A stretch of 64,000 bases of DNA from Protula sp. h YS-2021 (lineage: Eukaryota; Annelida; Polychaeta; Sabellida; Serpulidae): NCBI GenBank assembly GCA_949752745.1, contig OX457031.1:52089103-52153102 (forward strand), in the 5' to 3' direction. Position 1 is the first letter of the stretch, and every line of letters begins with the position of its first letter. Both the position numbers and the translations under genes were made by a program. Positions 11,111 through 24,525 of the stretch are shown here, in pieces. The notes under the pieces were generated by a model that made no database searches, had not been told where the DNA came from, and saw nothing but the letters and a program-made list of their open reading frames with translations.

Positions 11111-14009
11111 GTGATACTTGAGATCTTATCTCGTAGCGGCAACACATGTTCGTTTTCCGCTATCTCTAACCACATAAATCGATCTTTTAACTGAGAACTG
11201 CATAGTAACTAGTTAATCGCATTTGAAGCAACAAATTTAACACCAAAAATGAAGTATGTCCATGATTTAAACCCCTCTGCGTTGATATTGAAAAGAGACC
11301 ACATGCTCAGCCCACAAGCCCAAATAAAAAAAAAAAACAAATAAAAAGAGACACATTCTCGACACAGGATGTAGGACCGTTCTTTCTTTTTTGTTGTTTG
11401 GCATTTGAATAAAAAAAATATCCATGTATGCTGGTCCCCTGTGGACAGCAGGATAACTACAGCAGGAAACAGAGTGTCTGCTGAGGCAGTGAGGAATAAC
11501 ACACGGCCCATGCCTGTGCTATGGCATAAAATGATGGATGATTTCAATAATATCCCTTAAGGTTTGATTAAAAAAAGAGTACCAGCATTCTGAATAAACT
11601 ATAGGCGTCATTGCCAACTATCTGATGCACACAGATAATATTCGAGTAGTAAAACTGAAGTGTACTTCATGACATGTACTCCATGAAATGTACTCAATAA
11701 AGTGTATTCCATGAAGTGTACTACATGAAGTGTACTCCATGAAGTGTACACCATGAAATGTACTCCATGAAGTGTATTCCTCGAAGTGCATCGAATGGCT
11801 TTTCTACATGTAATACCTTATTTTTTGTATCAATAAATAATTACAGACATCTCTAAATATATTTAAAATGTATGAATTTTTAAAAGGTATCTGCAAATAA
11901 AATTTAAATGTCTGTGAATTAAGAAATAATTAAATTATATGCAGCGTACTGCATTTATAGATATCTCATATGAATTTTAAATCATGAAAATTGTGTAAGA
12001 AGTATCTAAACTTTAATAACACATATACTAACCTGATTTATAATACATAAAACTTAATTAGAGATCTATATCTCAATTACAGACATTTATTAATAAATCA
12101 GATATGTTTTTCTAACACACATAGCGAAATCAGAAAAGAATTCAAGATTTCAGATATTGATTTAGAGGTGTCTTAATTGCAGTTCAGAGATGTTCAATTA
12201 TTGTTTATATATTTCTTTCAAATTTGAGATATCTGTAATTTAAATTTAAGTATCTAAATTCGTATAGATTTTCCCAAATAAGGTCACAATGGAAAATGGA
12301 GAAAATAAAAAGGCAAATGCACAATTTCAATATACTCCTTGCAAGTCATTGACTTGCCAAGCGTTAATAACTTTTACAAGAAACCAGTTTTAAACGCCTG
12401 CTCTTCTTCCGTAAAAAGCAGCTGCAGACAGAATGCTCAGTCACTCACGTGGTTATGGATGAGTCGCCGTGTCTACCCCATCATTTATTTACACACCACA
12501 TGCTAATTATAGTGCCAAATCTATCAAATACTGGTCAGTATCCATAGACTGTTCGAAACCGGACAATATGAGAGCACTAACTCAAGCGCCTGCGTCACAC
12601 AGTTCATAAATAAGTTAGAGCATCAGTCTAACTGCTGCTGTAGTCAAGACGTTTTTGCTTGTTTCAGCGTAAGGAATAAATGGCATTCACGACGCGGTAA
12701 GTAAGATCATTTTAGTTACGTTCCGTCTAGATTTAGAAGGGCAAGAAGTTTTGCAGGCACCAGTTAGAGATGTAAAAACATTTGTGATTTTTCGAAACGG
12801 GTTTCGAAATGTGGTGTTTTCTTTAAACATAATGTTCCATAACTGAGGTATAGACAGAAAAGTGATCTAGCCCCCACCCCCCCCCCCCCTCCTGATAGCG
12901 ACAATCATAAGGTAAGCCCAACCTCAGGGTCATCCAGCAAATTAGGGTTCTATAGACGTTAATTTTCATGAACATTTTTCAAACTGTTACGACCTGCCTT
13001 TCAAAGTAAACATTCTAAGGTCGATACAACGTAGATTTGTGGATGCTACGTCGATCAGGTGTAATAGGCTATCTTATCCCCCCTGTACAGCTCCCCCCCC
13101 CCTGGGGGAAGCTATGCTAGGCTATCTCTCTCCCTCCATTATTTTACCCCCCCCCCCCCCCGCGAACTTTTTCGCGTGTAAATATATTTTGATAATATTT
13201 GTTCATGGACTCAATTAAACTGAATAAAACAATGTAAAAAACATAATTCAAACAAGAACATAAAAAAGGTATCTTTGCTCAGAAAGTTCTTAATTTTTCT
13301 TTTAATATCCTTTTTAGCATTTTAGAGAGACAGGTGGATTCTTCTGATGGCTAAGATTATCAGAAATAATATCGACATTATCCAAGAAGCGCGTTCTTTT
13401 ATGTTCAAATCTTTCTGCCATTTAGAAAAACTAGTGATACCAGGTGGTGAAAAAGCTTCCAATTTATACTTACAGTCAAACTAAATTTTATGCCGCAACT
13501 TAAAATTACCAGAGATTTCTTATCTAGCTGATTGAATAGCCTGTAACAATACATAAATTAAAACAAAAGAGATGGTGATTCGTTTCATTTCAATTCAGCG
13601 GCGATGTGACTGCCATTGGTAAATACGACGGAGATTAAACAATCAGATTAACCTTACTAATTTTGGTTATCACAGAGTCGGATATTACAAGGAGGATAAA
13701 GACGACTTGCAATTGTGTCTTTGATTCAGCAGCAGAAAGAAAAGTAAATGGGGAAAAAGGGGAAAGCTAGAATGGCTGGGGGTGTTAACAGAGGACAGAA
13801 AAAAAATGAAAAAAGTACGGGGGGGGGGGGGGTTAAGCTAGCCTGGCTGGGGGGGGGCGGGAGCTGAATAAGGGGTAAAAATACTAGGTTGGGGGGATAG
13901 ACGAGTCTAGCTCCCCCCCCCCCCCCGGGGTGTTACTGTGCAGCAGGCAAGATATACTGTTACACCGGCTTAGCCGCAACACTAACTCGAATTGTATTTT
14001 GGTTTTGAT
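11111..14009. other. Gene-free AT-rich stretch with homopolymer tracts
   Basis: It contains the GAAGTGTACTCCAT-type short repeat at 11650-11795, a very AT-rich part at 11800-12290, and C or G runs of ten or more at about 12877, 13092, 13147, 13818 and 13913. No supported gene was found. Confidence 0.5.
11650..11795. repeat. Short tandem repeat, about 18 bp unit
   Basis: Imperfect copies of CCATGAAGTGTACTCCATGA occur in tandem. Confidence 0.8.
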
Positions 14010-14555
14010 TGGTTGCAACTGAAGCTCAACGTCTTACCTGTGTCTTCGATACAACGTTGAATAGACGTTGGGAAAGCAATGCTTGCAGCTTGAACTTTTT
14101 TAGTCGCAACCAAAAAATGCAACTTTTTTCCGATGCCTAATCAACATCATTGTCGTAACGTTGACTCGACGTCGAAAATTCGACGTTGGATAAACGTTGA
14201 AAATAGACGTTGTTTAGACGTCCTACTCACAACCAAAAAACAACCTCCTTGAGTTATCGCTCACCGAAAATAGTAGCCATGACAGACCGCTATGACCAAA
14301 AACCAAAACGAGTGGGCCAGGTTTTCCCGCCTACCCTTGAGAAAAAGTAATCGAAATCGGCTTTTTGCATGCCCTTCCTGACCGGATGGCCCAAGGGCGG
14401 GATACACGGCGATTCACGATTAATATTTCCCCGAAATCTATACAACGTCGCTTTCCCGGCGTTTCTAGACGTTGTTTCTACTTTCATTTTCAACCTATCG
14501 ACAGCGTTGATCAAACGTTGAATTATCAACCTTAATCCAACGACGGATGGTAGAC
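14010..14555. repeat. ACGTTG-rich dispersed repeat, family B copy 1
   Basis: Many copies of (T)ACGTTG and its complement CAACGT fill this stretch. A block with CAACCTCCTTGAGTTATCGCTCACC followed by GTAGCCATGACA recurs in altered form at about 61750-61800, in the same orientation, showing a dispersed family. Confidence 0.55.
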
Positions 14556-14561
14556 GTTCTT

Positions 14562-14684
14562 TCTAGTTCCATAAATTCACTTTGGAATACGTTACCGAGG
14601 CATATTAAGTCAGCACAGTCTGTAGAAGAATTTAAGAAGCTTTTAAAGACACACTTATTCCGAGAAGCCTATTATATTTCGTAA
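14562..14684 (+). pseudogene. C-terminal fragment of a non-LTR retrotransposon reverse transcriptase ORF
   Basis: The plus frame encodes about 40 residues ending at TAA 14682-14684, including WNTLPRHIKSAQSVEEFKKL and KTHLFREAY. This is the very conserved C-terminal tail of CR1/L2/RTE-type LINE polyproteins. No upstream part of the ORF is present, so this is a 5'-truncated insertion, as is common for LINEs. A short 3' region with GAGCGCTATACAAGC follows, then an ATG repeat. Confidence 0.7.
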
Positions 14685-14731
14685 CTGATGTGCGCTCAGT
14701 GACAAGGCTAAATGAGCGCTATACAAGCGAA

Positions 14732-14753
14732 ACCATGATGATGATGATGATGC

Positions 14754-14806
<53 letters not shown>

Positions 14807-14824
14807 TTGATGATGATGATGATA
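14732..14824. repeat. (ATG)n trinucleotide tail
   Basis: About 30 GAT/ATG units with two interruptions directly follow the LINE 3' region and are probably its 3' repeat tail. Met-rich or Ser-rich open frames here are artefacts. Confidence 0.9.
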
Positions 14825-17800
14825 AACAACCAAAACTCGACGTTGATCCCATGTCGGGTGCAATGTCTAGCAAACCTTGTGCAACGCCGCAATGTTTACT
14901 GGGAAGTGACACAAGTGAAAACGTTTTTCCATAGTTACTAGAGAGTTTTTCTTTCTAAGGTGTTTGCCTTTCTGACTCACACAAAAGTTAATCCAGCGGC
15001 AATTTGTTGGATGCCGACATCGTTCTAACGTCTTGACGTCTTTTCAACCTCGGAAAGCGGCAAGTTATCTGCTGCAGAGCTTGGGTCTGTAGTTCCTTGG
15101 ACAAAAAGTGCAACATTTTACCATGTATTTTTTTCTGTTTGACTCCTCCTTGAGAGTGAGGAGTGAGCAGATGTGAAATGAGTAGCTTTTTGCTATGTTA
15201 TTATTTATGTACCCCTTAAACGTCATCAGCACAATACTGCTGTGTTAAAGTCCTTAGTTGTTACTTGCTACATCATATTTTACATACATTTTTTAAAGAA
15301 CAAATTCCAAATTTTTACATCATTTAAAACCTAAGATTTCACACCTCTAAGATGTTGGGACTGCTACAGGAAGCAGCACAGAGGCAGTCTCATCTCACAC
15401 ATTCCACCAGTCACCGGAACAGCAGCAAGTCTAAAAACTGCACCAAGTTTGAAAAAAAAGGTTTAATTTTTGAACATAGGTTCGTTCTAGGAGAGGCTAG
15501 AAGGCACGTTATTGTAAAAGATACTTTGAATGAAACGTTGACGGGCGCTTATTCTACATTTAGAAGTGCCTGTGCACAAGTACTTGGTTCCCCTTTTTGT
15601 TGGAATGCAGTTCTGAAAGATCCCACTTTCCCCATTTCCCACTCGATCCCTTTCTCCATTTGTGGGAAACTCGGAATATGGAACGAAAATCTCACCTCTC
15701 ACCTCTCTTTAACGGAACTGCGTCTGGACCCTAAATAAGCCCCATTCTCCGCGTTTTTTGTTTATTTGTTTGTTTGTTTGTTTATTTATTTGTTTATTTT
15801 GCAGGGTCAGGGGCACACAAGCGTGCCCATGTCCATACAAGGGTTCCCATATCCTGCACTTTTCCCAGTGTGCCCTTGCCTCTTTGGGCAGAAGTTAACC
15901 TCTTCCATTCAACATGTGATATTATGTTTTTTCGCTGTCTGTATTTAAAATCATCATACAATTGTATAGAGTTTTGTAGTGATTTACACACTGAAATGCC
16001 ATTTTGATTTTATTTTGTATTTTGCCTATATGGAAAGTACATGTTAAGAAACATGAAAAATGAAATGTGGATTTGATTTGAAAATCTTTTATTCTATGTA
16101 ATAAGGCAGAAAATGTTGAAGCCATGATCAAAGCACAACGAACTTTTTATATTTTTTTAGTTTTTTGTTTTTAGAGCTTAAATGACCTAAGGCGCTGAAA
16201 TTTTATCGTTTTGGTCTAGTGTATCAACATATTTTGTATTGCCACGCAAGAAAATGGTCTTGTTTCTCACCCTATTATTTTTTACCCGACAGGGACCCGA
16301 CTTTTTTTATCATTCCAGTAACCTCCTGACCAGATGTGCAAAAATGTAAGTGTTTGTTTAGTTTTTATCGGAAGTTTTCAAACTTCGCAAGTTTAAGGGT
16401 ATTTTTTTTAAAAAGGAAATTAAATTTGTAAAAAAACTGAAAAACCTCTTTTCGGTTTACATCATTGCATTTAAAAACTTCATCCATTCGGTGATAATTC
16501 ACAAAAACACAACAAACTGGTTTTGTTGAAACCCTGAATGTGGGTGAAATTCCTTAAAAAACTTAATTGCTTGACCAACAAATATCTAAGTATTTACTTT
16601 AAAACAGCACAATTCAACAGGTTTATTGCAGCATCACGGCTGTGAGTAAGCAAATGCAGATCCATAATTTTAAAGAAATACTAACGAAATACTTACACTA
16701 TAGTATGCAATCAAGTATGCAGTATAATATCCACTCTGTTATTGAGTAGTTATATTGCGAGAATAAATGTACTCTAAAGATGATTTTAAGATGAAATTCA
16801 GTAAAAACTAGACCGTTTTCGTTACCAAGTAGCGGAAATTACACCTGTGGGTCACAAAAAATACGATTCTAAACTCTTGACCCCTTATATATCGTCTTTT
16901 AGGCCCAAAGGGTCGAAAATATAAGCTCAAAATCGCTCCATCTCTAACCTTTTTCGAGACAATGGCCCACTTCCGGTTTTTGACTGAACGATTGTACATA
17001 AACATCAGATGATATCTTACAATATAAATATTGTACAGATACTCAATGTTGCTTAAAGGATTTTTCACTTTGAAAGTTTTGTTCAGATTCACTAAATTTG
17101 TCATCACATGTTATTGATCTATGTTTTACAGATCAATTATGAATGCGAATGAAAATGTTTATAATTTGACTTAATAACAACTTAAGGTGAATTATGTTTT
17201 TGTGGACTTTCTTCGTCTTATTTCATGAGTTCATTGGAACATTCTCAAAATAGCAAACGTGTCTTCAATATTCAGAAGGTCTCCAAATGGTTTTGTCCTT
17301 CAGTATATAAAAAAAGATATGGCTGAAAAGCCAGGATCACTTACAACATTGGTCAACAATGACTATGTAGAACTTTGTGAACAATGATTATAAAATCGAA
17401 TCAGTGTCATTTCAGTGTAGTTTCTGCTATTTTTTGTATTTGAATACTGAAATGTTTCTGTTTATTGTATTTTATGTTATATTTGAGACTTTCATGCTCT
17501 ATGAATGCTGAACTGTACAGGTTGACGAGTGGTCAATTTCACGAAACCAGTCTAGTAGATGACAAACTAGAAAAGAGTCACATAAATTAGAATTGATTTG
17601 TTCAGAGGTTTCTGAGCCTCACAGATTGATAAAAGGTGGTGTGAGTATTTTCAGCGATTTCCGCCATTTGTGGTGGATAGTGAAAGTGCAACAGCCATCG
17701 TATTCAGAAACCATGACCTTCGGCCTGTCTGCCTCAGGGTATTATTACTTAGGAAAACAAGCTACTCGCTCTTCATTCATAAAACACGAAAGGACACAAA

Positions 17801-18189
17801 CCGTTGCCCTTTTGTAGGTACGTGTTTACGCTAGAGGGGAAACTAGACAGCTTTCACTGGCGAAACACAAAATTAGGATTCCTAAAGTATCATTAACAAA
17901 ATTAGTCCCGTTATTTGCTTTGCATTCTAGCATTCTAGACGAAACTGCATGTATGTTTATGCAAGGCGTAAGTCACCCAGGATGACGTCATTAATCAACC
18001 ACGGATCAAAATCTCCTAGATCAACCTGCGCATTTAAAGAAAAGAAACATGAACCAAAGCAAAGCGGAATGCGTGGAAAACGACAAGTCGCGTGGAGAAT
18101 TTTTTAATAGAGAAAATTTTAATAAAGGGTTATTGAGTTACGGATTAAGAAATCGAATTTCGGCTTTGTTTACCTTGTTCTAAAAAGAA
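14825..18189. other. Gene-free stretch
   Basis: AT-rich unique-looking DNA with a short (TGTT)n/(TATT)n run at 15760-15798. Short open frames (for example 15352-15738, plus) have no recognisable domain, splice context or repeat support. Confidence 0.45.
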
Positions 18190-18199
18190 GCAGCATCAA

Positions 18200-20790
18200 A
18201 CTAAAGCCGGCACCTGCTAGACAAGATCGAGACGCTTGTTGCTGTATCTTGCGCCTCATTCGCCTTCGTCTCTCCCTTCAGTCAGGCTCTGTCAACATGC
18301 TTTCAGCTTATGCACCAACTCTCATTGCAAGTCCGGACGTCAAAGAAGAATTCTACGATGCCCCGTCTGTCGCTATTAATCAAATACCCCAAAGTGAGAA
18401 ACTCGTTCTTTTGGGATATTTCAATGCTCGTGTCGGATCAGACAATCAAGCACGGCCGTGATGTCTTGGAGAGCATGTTATTTGCAAAGTGAACGAAAAC
18501 GGCCAGCGTTTACTGGAACTCAGTTCCAGCTGTGTCTGATCGGGACATACTTTGCCGGAAAACACCGCCACAAAGTGTCATGGCGACACCCACGCTCTGG
18601 CCACTGGCACCAGCTTGACCATATCATAACGAGTAGAAAGAACCTACCTGACGTTAAACACACGCCGCGCCTTTCACAGTGCGTAGTGCAACACAGACCA
18701 TTCACTTGTTTGTAGCAAATTCAGGCTAGTTCGGAAGAAAATATTCAGTGCTAAACATAACAGAAAACCAAAAATTGACGTCACACATTCCAAGGATACT
18801 GAGAAATGTATTCAACTTAACTCTCTCATCAACAAAAAGCTTAATCCCTGCGATTTAAACGGAATTGTTGATGACTGCTGGGAAAAGGTTAAAACTACCA
18901 TAGTAAAACTCCGCACTAGTTTATTCGGCAAAAAGACAAATAAAACAAAGACTGGTTCGAAGCTGATGTTAATGAAATGCGCCCATCCATAGAGGCGAAA
19001 AACTCTGCCCATCCGAAATATATCCATCACCAAACAGCTAAAACTTAACGATCTGCAAGCATCCGCAAGTGAAGTCCAGAGACACTATGCAAACCAATAC
19101 TGGACTACGCTCTCTGAAGGTATTTAAAAAGCGTCAGACACCGGCAACCTAAGGGATATGTACAACGGCATTAAACAAGCAGTCGGGACGTCTGTGAAAA
19201 AGGTAGCACCCCTCAAGTCCAAAGAGGATGACATCATCATGGACAAGACCAAACAAATGGAACGGGTGGGTCAAACACTCTCTCGAACTATACTCAAACG
19301 AGACTGAAGTTGCTCAGACAGCAATCAACGACAAACCACAACTCCCTGCCATGACTGAGCTTGACACCGAGCCAACCGTTGATGAACTCAGCAAAGCGCT
19401 TGGTCTTCTGCGCAGTGGCAAGGCTCCGGGGAACGGCGGTATACAGGCCGAGACATTCAAGTGCTGCAAAACTTGTCTACTATCAATCCTCCATAACCTC
19501 CTGCTCAAGTACTGGAGAGAACGCTCACTGCCGCAGGATATGACGTGACGCCAGTATCCACGTATTGTATAAAAACAAAGGAGACAAAGGCGACTGCAAC
19601 AACTATAGAGGCATATCGTTACTCAGCATTACAGGCAAACTGTATGCAAGAGTGGTCTTGTGGAGGCTACAGAAGCTGGCCGGCAGAGTATATTCCGAAG
19701 CGCAATATGGTTTTCGATCGGGAAGGTCAACGATCAATATGATATTCTCATTGAGACAGCTACAGGAGAAATGCCAAGAGCAGCAGAAGCCGCTGTACAT
19801 AGCATTCGTCGATCTGACAAAAGCGTTTAATACCGTGAGTAGGTCTGCCACCCTTGTGAAAATTGGCCTACGCCTACTCAGTCTAGTCAGAGCCTTCCAT
19901 GAAGATATGACAAGTACTGTCAACTTTGACGGCTCAATGTGTGCCAACTTCGAGATAAAAAGAGGTGTGAAGCAAGGGTGTATTTTAGCAGCCACGCTAT
20001 TCTGCATCTTTTTCCCGTTATTACTTAGCTATGCTTTCCATGGAGTTAAGGATAAAATTCACTTATGCACTCGTTGTTCAACCTGCGTCGTCTACAAACC
20101 GAAACAAAACGGAGCAAAAAATGTCTATCAAAGAACTGCTGTTTGCTGACGATGCTGCCTTAGTAGGCCACAGTGAGACAAAGCTACAACCCTTAATAGA
20201 CAAGATACATGATGCTTGCGAGAAATTTTTCCCCACAATCAGTGTGAAGAAAACTCTCGTCATGGCACAAGGGGTCGAGAATCCACCTGTGATAACCCTA
20301 GACAACACTCCTCTGGAGACTGTGAGCAGATTCTGTTATCTGGGCTCAACCACAACCTAAACGAAGAAATCAACCTTCGGCAGACTCCCTAAACGTGCAT
20401 AGAAGAACCCGAAACGCACCATCAAGACAAAGATGACCATCTACCACGCATACATTCTATACGGCAGTGAAACATGGAACAGTTAAATCTACCAGGAATA
20501 GAAACTAAATAGTTTCTATCTCCGCTGCCTGCGCCGCCTGTTTGGCATCAGAAACTCAGCTTCAAGGACGTATGCAAGCGTGACCTCCAAGCCATGGGCG
20601 TGCCAACCGACAAGTAAGAGACCATCGCCGAAGATCGAGTTACCTGGCGCTCTACCGTCCGCGAGGTGTCAAACTCCACGACAGAAGATGGTTCGACCAA
20701 CTGGCCAGGATACGAGAGAAGAGGAGATGCAAAAGTCTCCCACAGAACTCTGCAGATGTCCATCGTCTCACGTAGACGGACGGATGCCGA
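18200..20790 (+). pseudogene. Decayed non-LTR retrotransposon (endonuclease plus reverse transcriptase)
   Basis: Protein fragments in several plus frames, in order, match a LINE polyprotein. An AP-type endonuclease lies at about 18249-18720 (LSAYAPT, LLGYFNARVGSD, LDHIITSR) and a linker at 18720-19550. Reverse transcriptase lies at about 19560-20360, with NNYRGISLLS, palm motif A FVDLTKAFNTV, motif B GVKQGCILAATLF and the catalytic FADDAALVGH. A C-terminal piece at 20400-20780 has LYGSETWN and CKRDLQAMG. Stops and frame changes (near 18460, 19130, 19548, 20030 and 20360) and an internal deletion near 20555 show it is dead. Element type (RTE- or Jockey-like) cannot be fixed by eye. Confidence 0.85.
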
Positions 20791-20836
20791 CGATTTATAT
20801 ACATATGTATAAACATGCATGCATGCACACACACAC

Positions 20837-20837
<1 letters not shown>

Positions 20838-20909
<72 letters not shown>
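20838..20909. repeat. (TA)n microsatellite
   Basis: About 35 TA dinucleotides directly downstream of the LINE remnant, preceded by ACACAC and ATGCATGC. Confidence 0.95.
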
Positions 20910-20911
<2 letters not shown>

Positions 20912-22318
20912 TGCAAGTATTGCCACATAAAAGATGATCAATACGCATTTGGTTGGTCCATCGCAAAACACATGCCTTAAAATGTGGATGTCTTATATCT
21001 TACCCGATCCGAAATTCACGGTGTCCTTCATACAGTCCTAGAATAACAAGATGTAAAAGTACCAGTTTTATTCATGGCAACCTTTTAGATCAGCGCTGTT
21101 TTATATAACTTGTAAATGTTCAATATTTTATACTTTGATTAACACTATCATCCTTGGGCAGACATTATTTTTTTATAGGGTGTATCACTGTCTCTTGAAA
21201 GTCATACCATACGAGGGAATCTCCTTTATTTCTCAGGAGATGAGAAGGGTCAACTTTATACAGGATCATCAGACAATGAAAGCAGTTTAAATAATTGCCT
21301 TCTCTTGTCCGATATTTTAACAACTACCCCCAAATCGGCTTATGACGAAAAATAAATCAATAATACATTTTACGTTATCTAATTTCTTATTCTGCTTATA
21401 CCTGTCAGTATTCAGAATCACTAAAGTTGTAGATTAAATTCTACTATAAGGCCTGACAACAAGTTCCAAGCAAGGAGGTGCAGGTAGCCCAGTGAGAAGA
21501 TACACTAGTCTCGCTTTCACCGGGAATGGGGAGATAGCTATGTACTAGGGTCAGATGGACTAGTCCATCCGCTTCAAGTTTTAGAAGTTTTGAGTTTGGT
21601 TTTCTTTTACAAAGGTAATACGTAAGTTATATGAAGCAGTGTGTTTTTAATATTCCTTTATGATCACCCGCGCAACCATGATGTCACCTCAGTTCTATTT
21701 TCTACATGTTAGTAAAATGCCCCTTGGTACATATCACCTTCATTTTTCACAAACCGATTATTCGATGCCAATGAACCTCCGAGTACAAAATGTCACTTTT
21801 CACCAACAAACATTACTGCATCAGCGGAGTTTAACAGTTCTGAGAATGTTTAAAATTAAAAAAAAATCTTGAAAAGCATTAAAAAGTATGGAAATGTATT
21901 TGCTAAAACAGACTTTGCATTCTACGCCAAAGTACGTTTTCAGCACGTGACCATGCAAACACTTACATTGCATTTGTTTTACAACTTAAGTATGATTTAA
22001 TTACACAAATTGATGTGAAAAATCACTTTTTGGTCTTATTAATTGCAATACTATGCACATGAGCACGCATATTTTGCAATTACATTCATTTAGATGAGTC
22101 TTCTAAAAAATAAAGAAGTGTATATTTAGAGGCTGCAAAATACGATTTTGATTCGTAAGTGAATAACTTCTTTTACTAGTTACGATTGAAATGCAAGCAA
22201 AGTTTGATAGGACTAAAGTGATATTGTGTTTTGCAGAGAAATTAAACCCGATTTCTCTCGCTTACATTTCTTTTCTGGGTTAAAGCTTTTTCGTCATATA
22301 AACAATTTGTTTGTGCCC
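20910..22318. other. Gene-free stretch
   Basis: Only the tRNA-Glu-like segment at about 21478-21550 stands out; no coding frame is supported. Confidence 0.45.
21478..21550 (+). repeat. tRNA-Glu-like SINE head (degenerate)
   Basis: GTAGCCCAGTGAG resembles a box A region. The following CTCGCTTTCACCGGG matches the anticodon arm of tRNA-Glu (TTC). A clear box B and paired acceptor stem are missing, so this is a SINE or tRNA fossil rather than a working tRNA. Confidence 0.4.
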
Positions 22319-24525
22319 AATGAATTCTGTAGCACGGCGTGCTACGTACCACAGAGATAGTTAATGCTATTTATTAATTAATTACATTTTATGAGGATGC
22401 GCGATGCAAAATAGTACGAACAATAAAGTTTCTATGGAAAACGGTATGAACAACAAAGGTAGCGATGCAAAACTGTATGGACAATAAAGGTAGTGATGCA
22501 AAACGTTGCAAACAATTATGTTTGCGATGGAAAACGGTATGAATAATAAAGGTAGCGATGCAAAAACGGTACGAAGAATAAAGGCAGTGATGCGAAGCGG
22601 TATAAACAATAAAGGTAGCGATGCAAAAGGGTGCGAACAATAAGGTTTGCGATGGAAAACGGTATCAGCAATAAAGGTAGCAGATTCGAAACGGTATGAA
22701 CAATAAAGGAAGCGAAGTAAAACTGTAGCACAATGGAGGTAGTGATGCGAAATGGTACAAATAATAAAGGTAGTGATGCAAAACGATATGGACAATAAAG
22801 GCAGCGATGGAAAGCGGTACTAAAAGAAAGTCAGTGATGCAATGAATTCCGTAGCACGGCGTGCTACGTACCACAGAGATAGTTAATGCTATTTATTAAT
22901 TAATAACATTTTATGGAGATGCGCGATGCAAAATAGTACGAACAATAAAGTTTCCATGGAAAACGGTATGAACAACAAAGGTAGCGATGCAAAACGGTAT
23001 GGACAATAAAGGTAGCGATGCAAACCAAAATGAACAATAAAGGGAGTGATGTAAAACGGTGCAAACAATGATGTTTGCGATGGAAAACGGTATGAACAAT
23101 AAAAGCAGCGGTGCAAAAACGGTACAAGAATAAAGGCAGTGATGCGAACCGGTATAAACAATGCAAAAGGGTAGGAACAATAACGTTCGCGATGGAAAAC
23201 GGTATCAGCAATAAAGGTAGCAGATGCGAAATGGTATGAACAATAAAGGTAGCGATGTAAAGCGGTAGCACAATATAGGTAGTGATGCGAAACGGTACAA
23301 ATAATAAAGGTAGCGATGCAAAACGATATGGACAATAAAGGCAGCAATGGAAATCGGTACGAAAAGAAAGTCAGTGATGCAAGGCGGTACGAACAATAAA
23401 GGTAGTGATGAAAAAGGGTATGGACAATACAGGTAGCGATGCAAAACGGTACAAACAATTAAGTTTTTTCGATGTAAAACGGTATCAACAATAAAGGTAG
23501 CGATGCGAAACGGTATCAACAATAAAGGTGGTGATGCAAAACGGTATGAACAATAAAGGTAGCGATGCGAAACGTTGTGAACAAGAAAGGTAACGATGGA
23601 AAACGGTGTGAACAAGAAAATTAGCGATGCAAATCGAGTAAGCGATGCAAAACGGTACGAACAATGAAGTTTGCGATGGAAAACGGTATGAACAATAAAG
23701 GTAGTGACGAAAAAGGGTACGGACAATAAAGCTTGAGATGGAAAACGGTATCAGCAATAAAGGTAGCAGATGCGAAACGGTATGAACAATAAAGGAAGCG
23801 AAGTAAAACTGTAGCACAATGGAGGTAGTGATGCGAAATGGTACAAATAATAAAGGTAGTGATGCAAAACGATATGGACAATAAAGGCAGCGATGGAAAG
23901 CGGTACTAAAAGAAAGTCAGTGATGCAAGACGGTACGAACAATAAAGGTAGCGATGAAAAATTTTATGGACAATACAGGTAGCGATGAAAAATTTTATGG
24001 ACAATAAAGGTAGCGATGAAAAATTTTATGGACAATAAAGGTAGCGATGCGAAACGGTATGAACAAGAAAGGTAATGATGGAAAACGGTATGAACAAGAC
24101 AAGTAGCAATGCAAAGCGAGGTAGCGATGCAAAACGGTACGAACAATGAAGTTTGCTATGGAAAACGATATGAACAATAAAGGCAGTGATGCAAAACGGC
24201 ACGATCATTAAAGGTAGTGATGCGAAACGGTGTGAGCAATACAGGCAGCGATGCAAAACGGTATGGACAATAAAGGCAGCTTTGCAAACCAATGATGTTT
24301 GCGATGGAAAACGATATGAAATAAAAAGGTAGCGATGCCAAACGGTAGAAGAATAATAGTAGTGATGCGAAAAGGTATGAACAATAAAGGTAGTGACGCA
24401 AAAGGGTACAGACAATAGAGTTTGCGATGGAAAATGGTATCAGCAATAAAGGTAGCGACGCAAACGGTATAAACAATAAAGGTAGCTATGCAAAATGGTA
24501 CGAAGAATAAAGGTAGCGATGCAAG
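22319..24525. repeat. 31 bp satellite array with higher-order duplication
   Basis: Dozens of units close to GATGCAAAACGGTATGAACA followed by ATAAAGGTAGC. A flanking segment with GTAGCACGGCGTGCTACGTAC occurs at 22330 and again at 22850, and the units that follow correspond, so the array was duplicated as a block of about 520 bp. Further block similarity (22640-22840 with 23720-23920) shows several rounds. Since 31 is not a multiple of three, the long reverse-strand frames are not genes. Confidence 0.92.

Noticed and set aside
11209..11547. 112-codon ORF (minus strand)
   Set aside because: No domain recognised and it runs through low-complexity A/T tracts.
12679..12695. Possible first exon ATG...ACGACGCG|GTAAGTAAG (plus strand)
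   Set aside because: The donor is strong, but only six codons are present and no downstream exon or signal was recognised.
14655..14941. Poly-Ser and poly-Met ORFs
   Set aside because: Translations of the (ATG)n tail.
15352..15738. 128-codon ORF (plus strand)
   Set aside because: No homology pattern I can name, and no splice or promoter context.
22319..24525. CRISPR-like spaced repeats
   Set aside because: Units are contiguous and degenerate without unique spacers, and the context is an animal genome.
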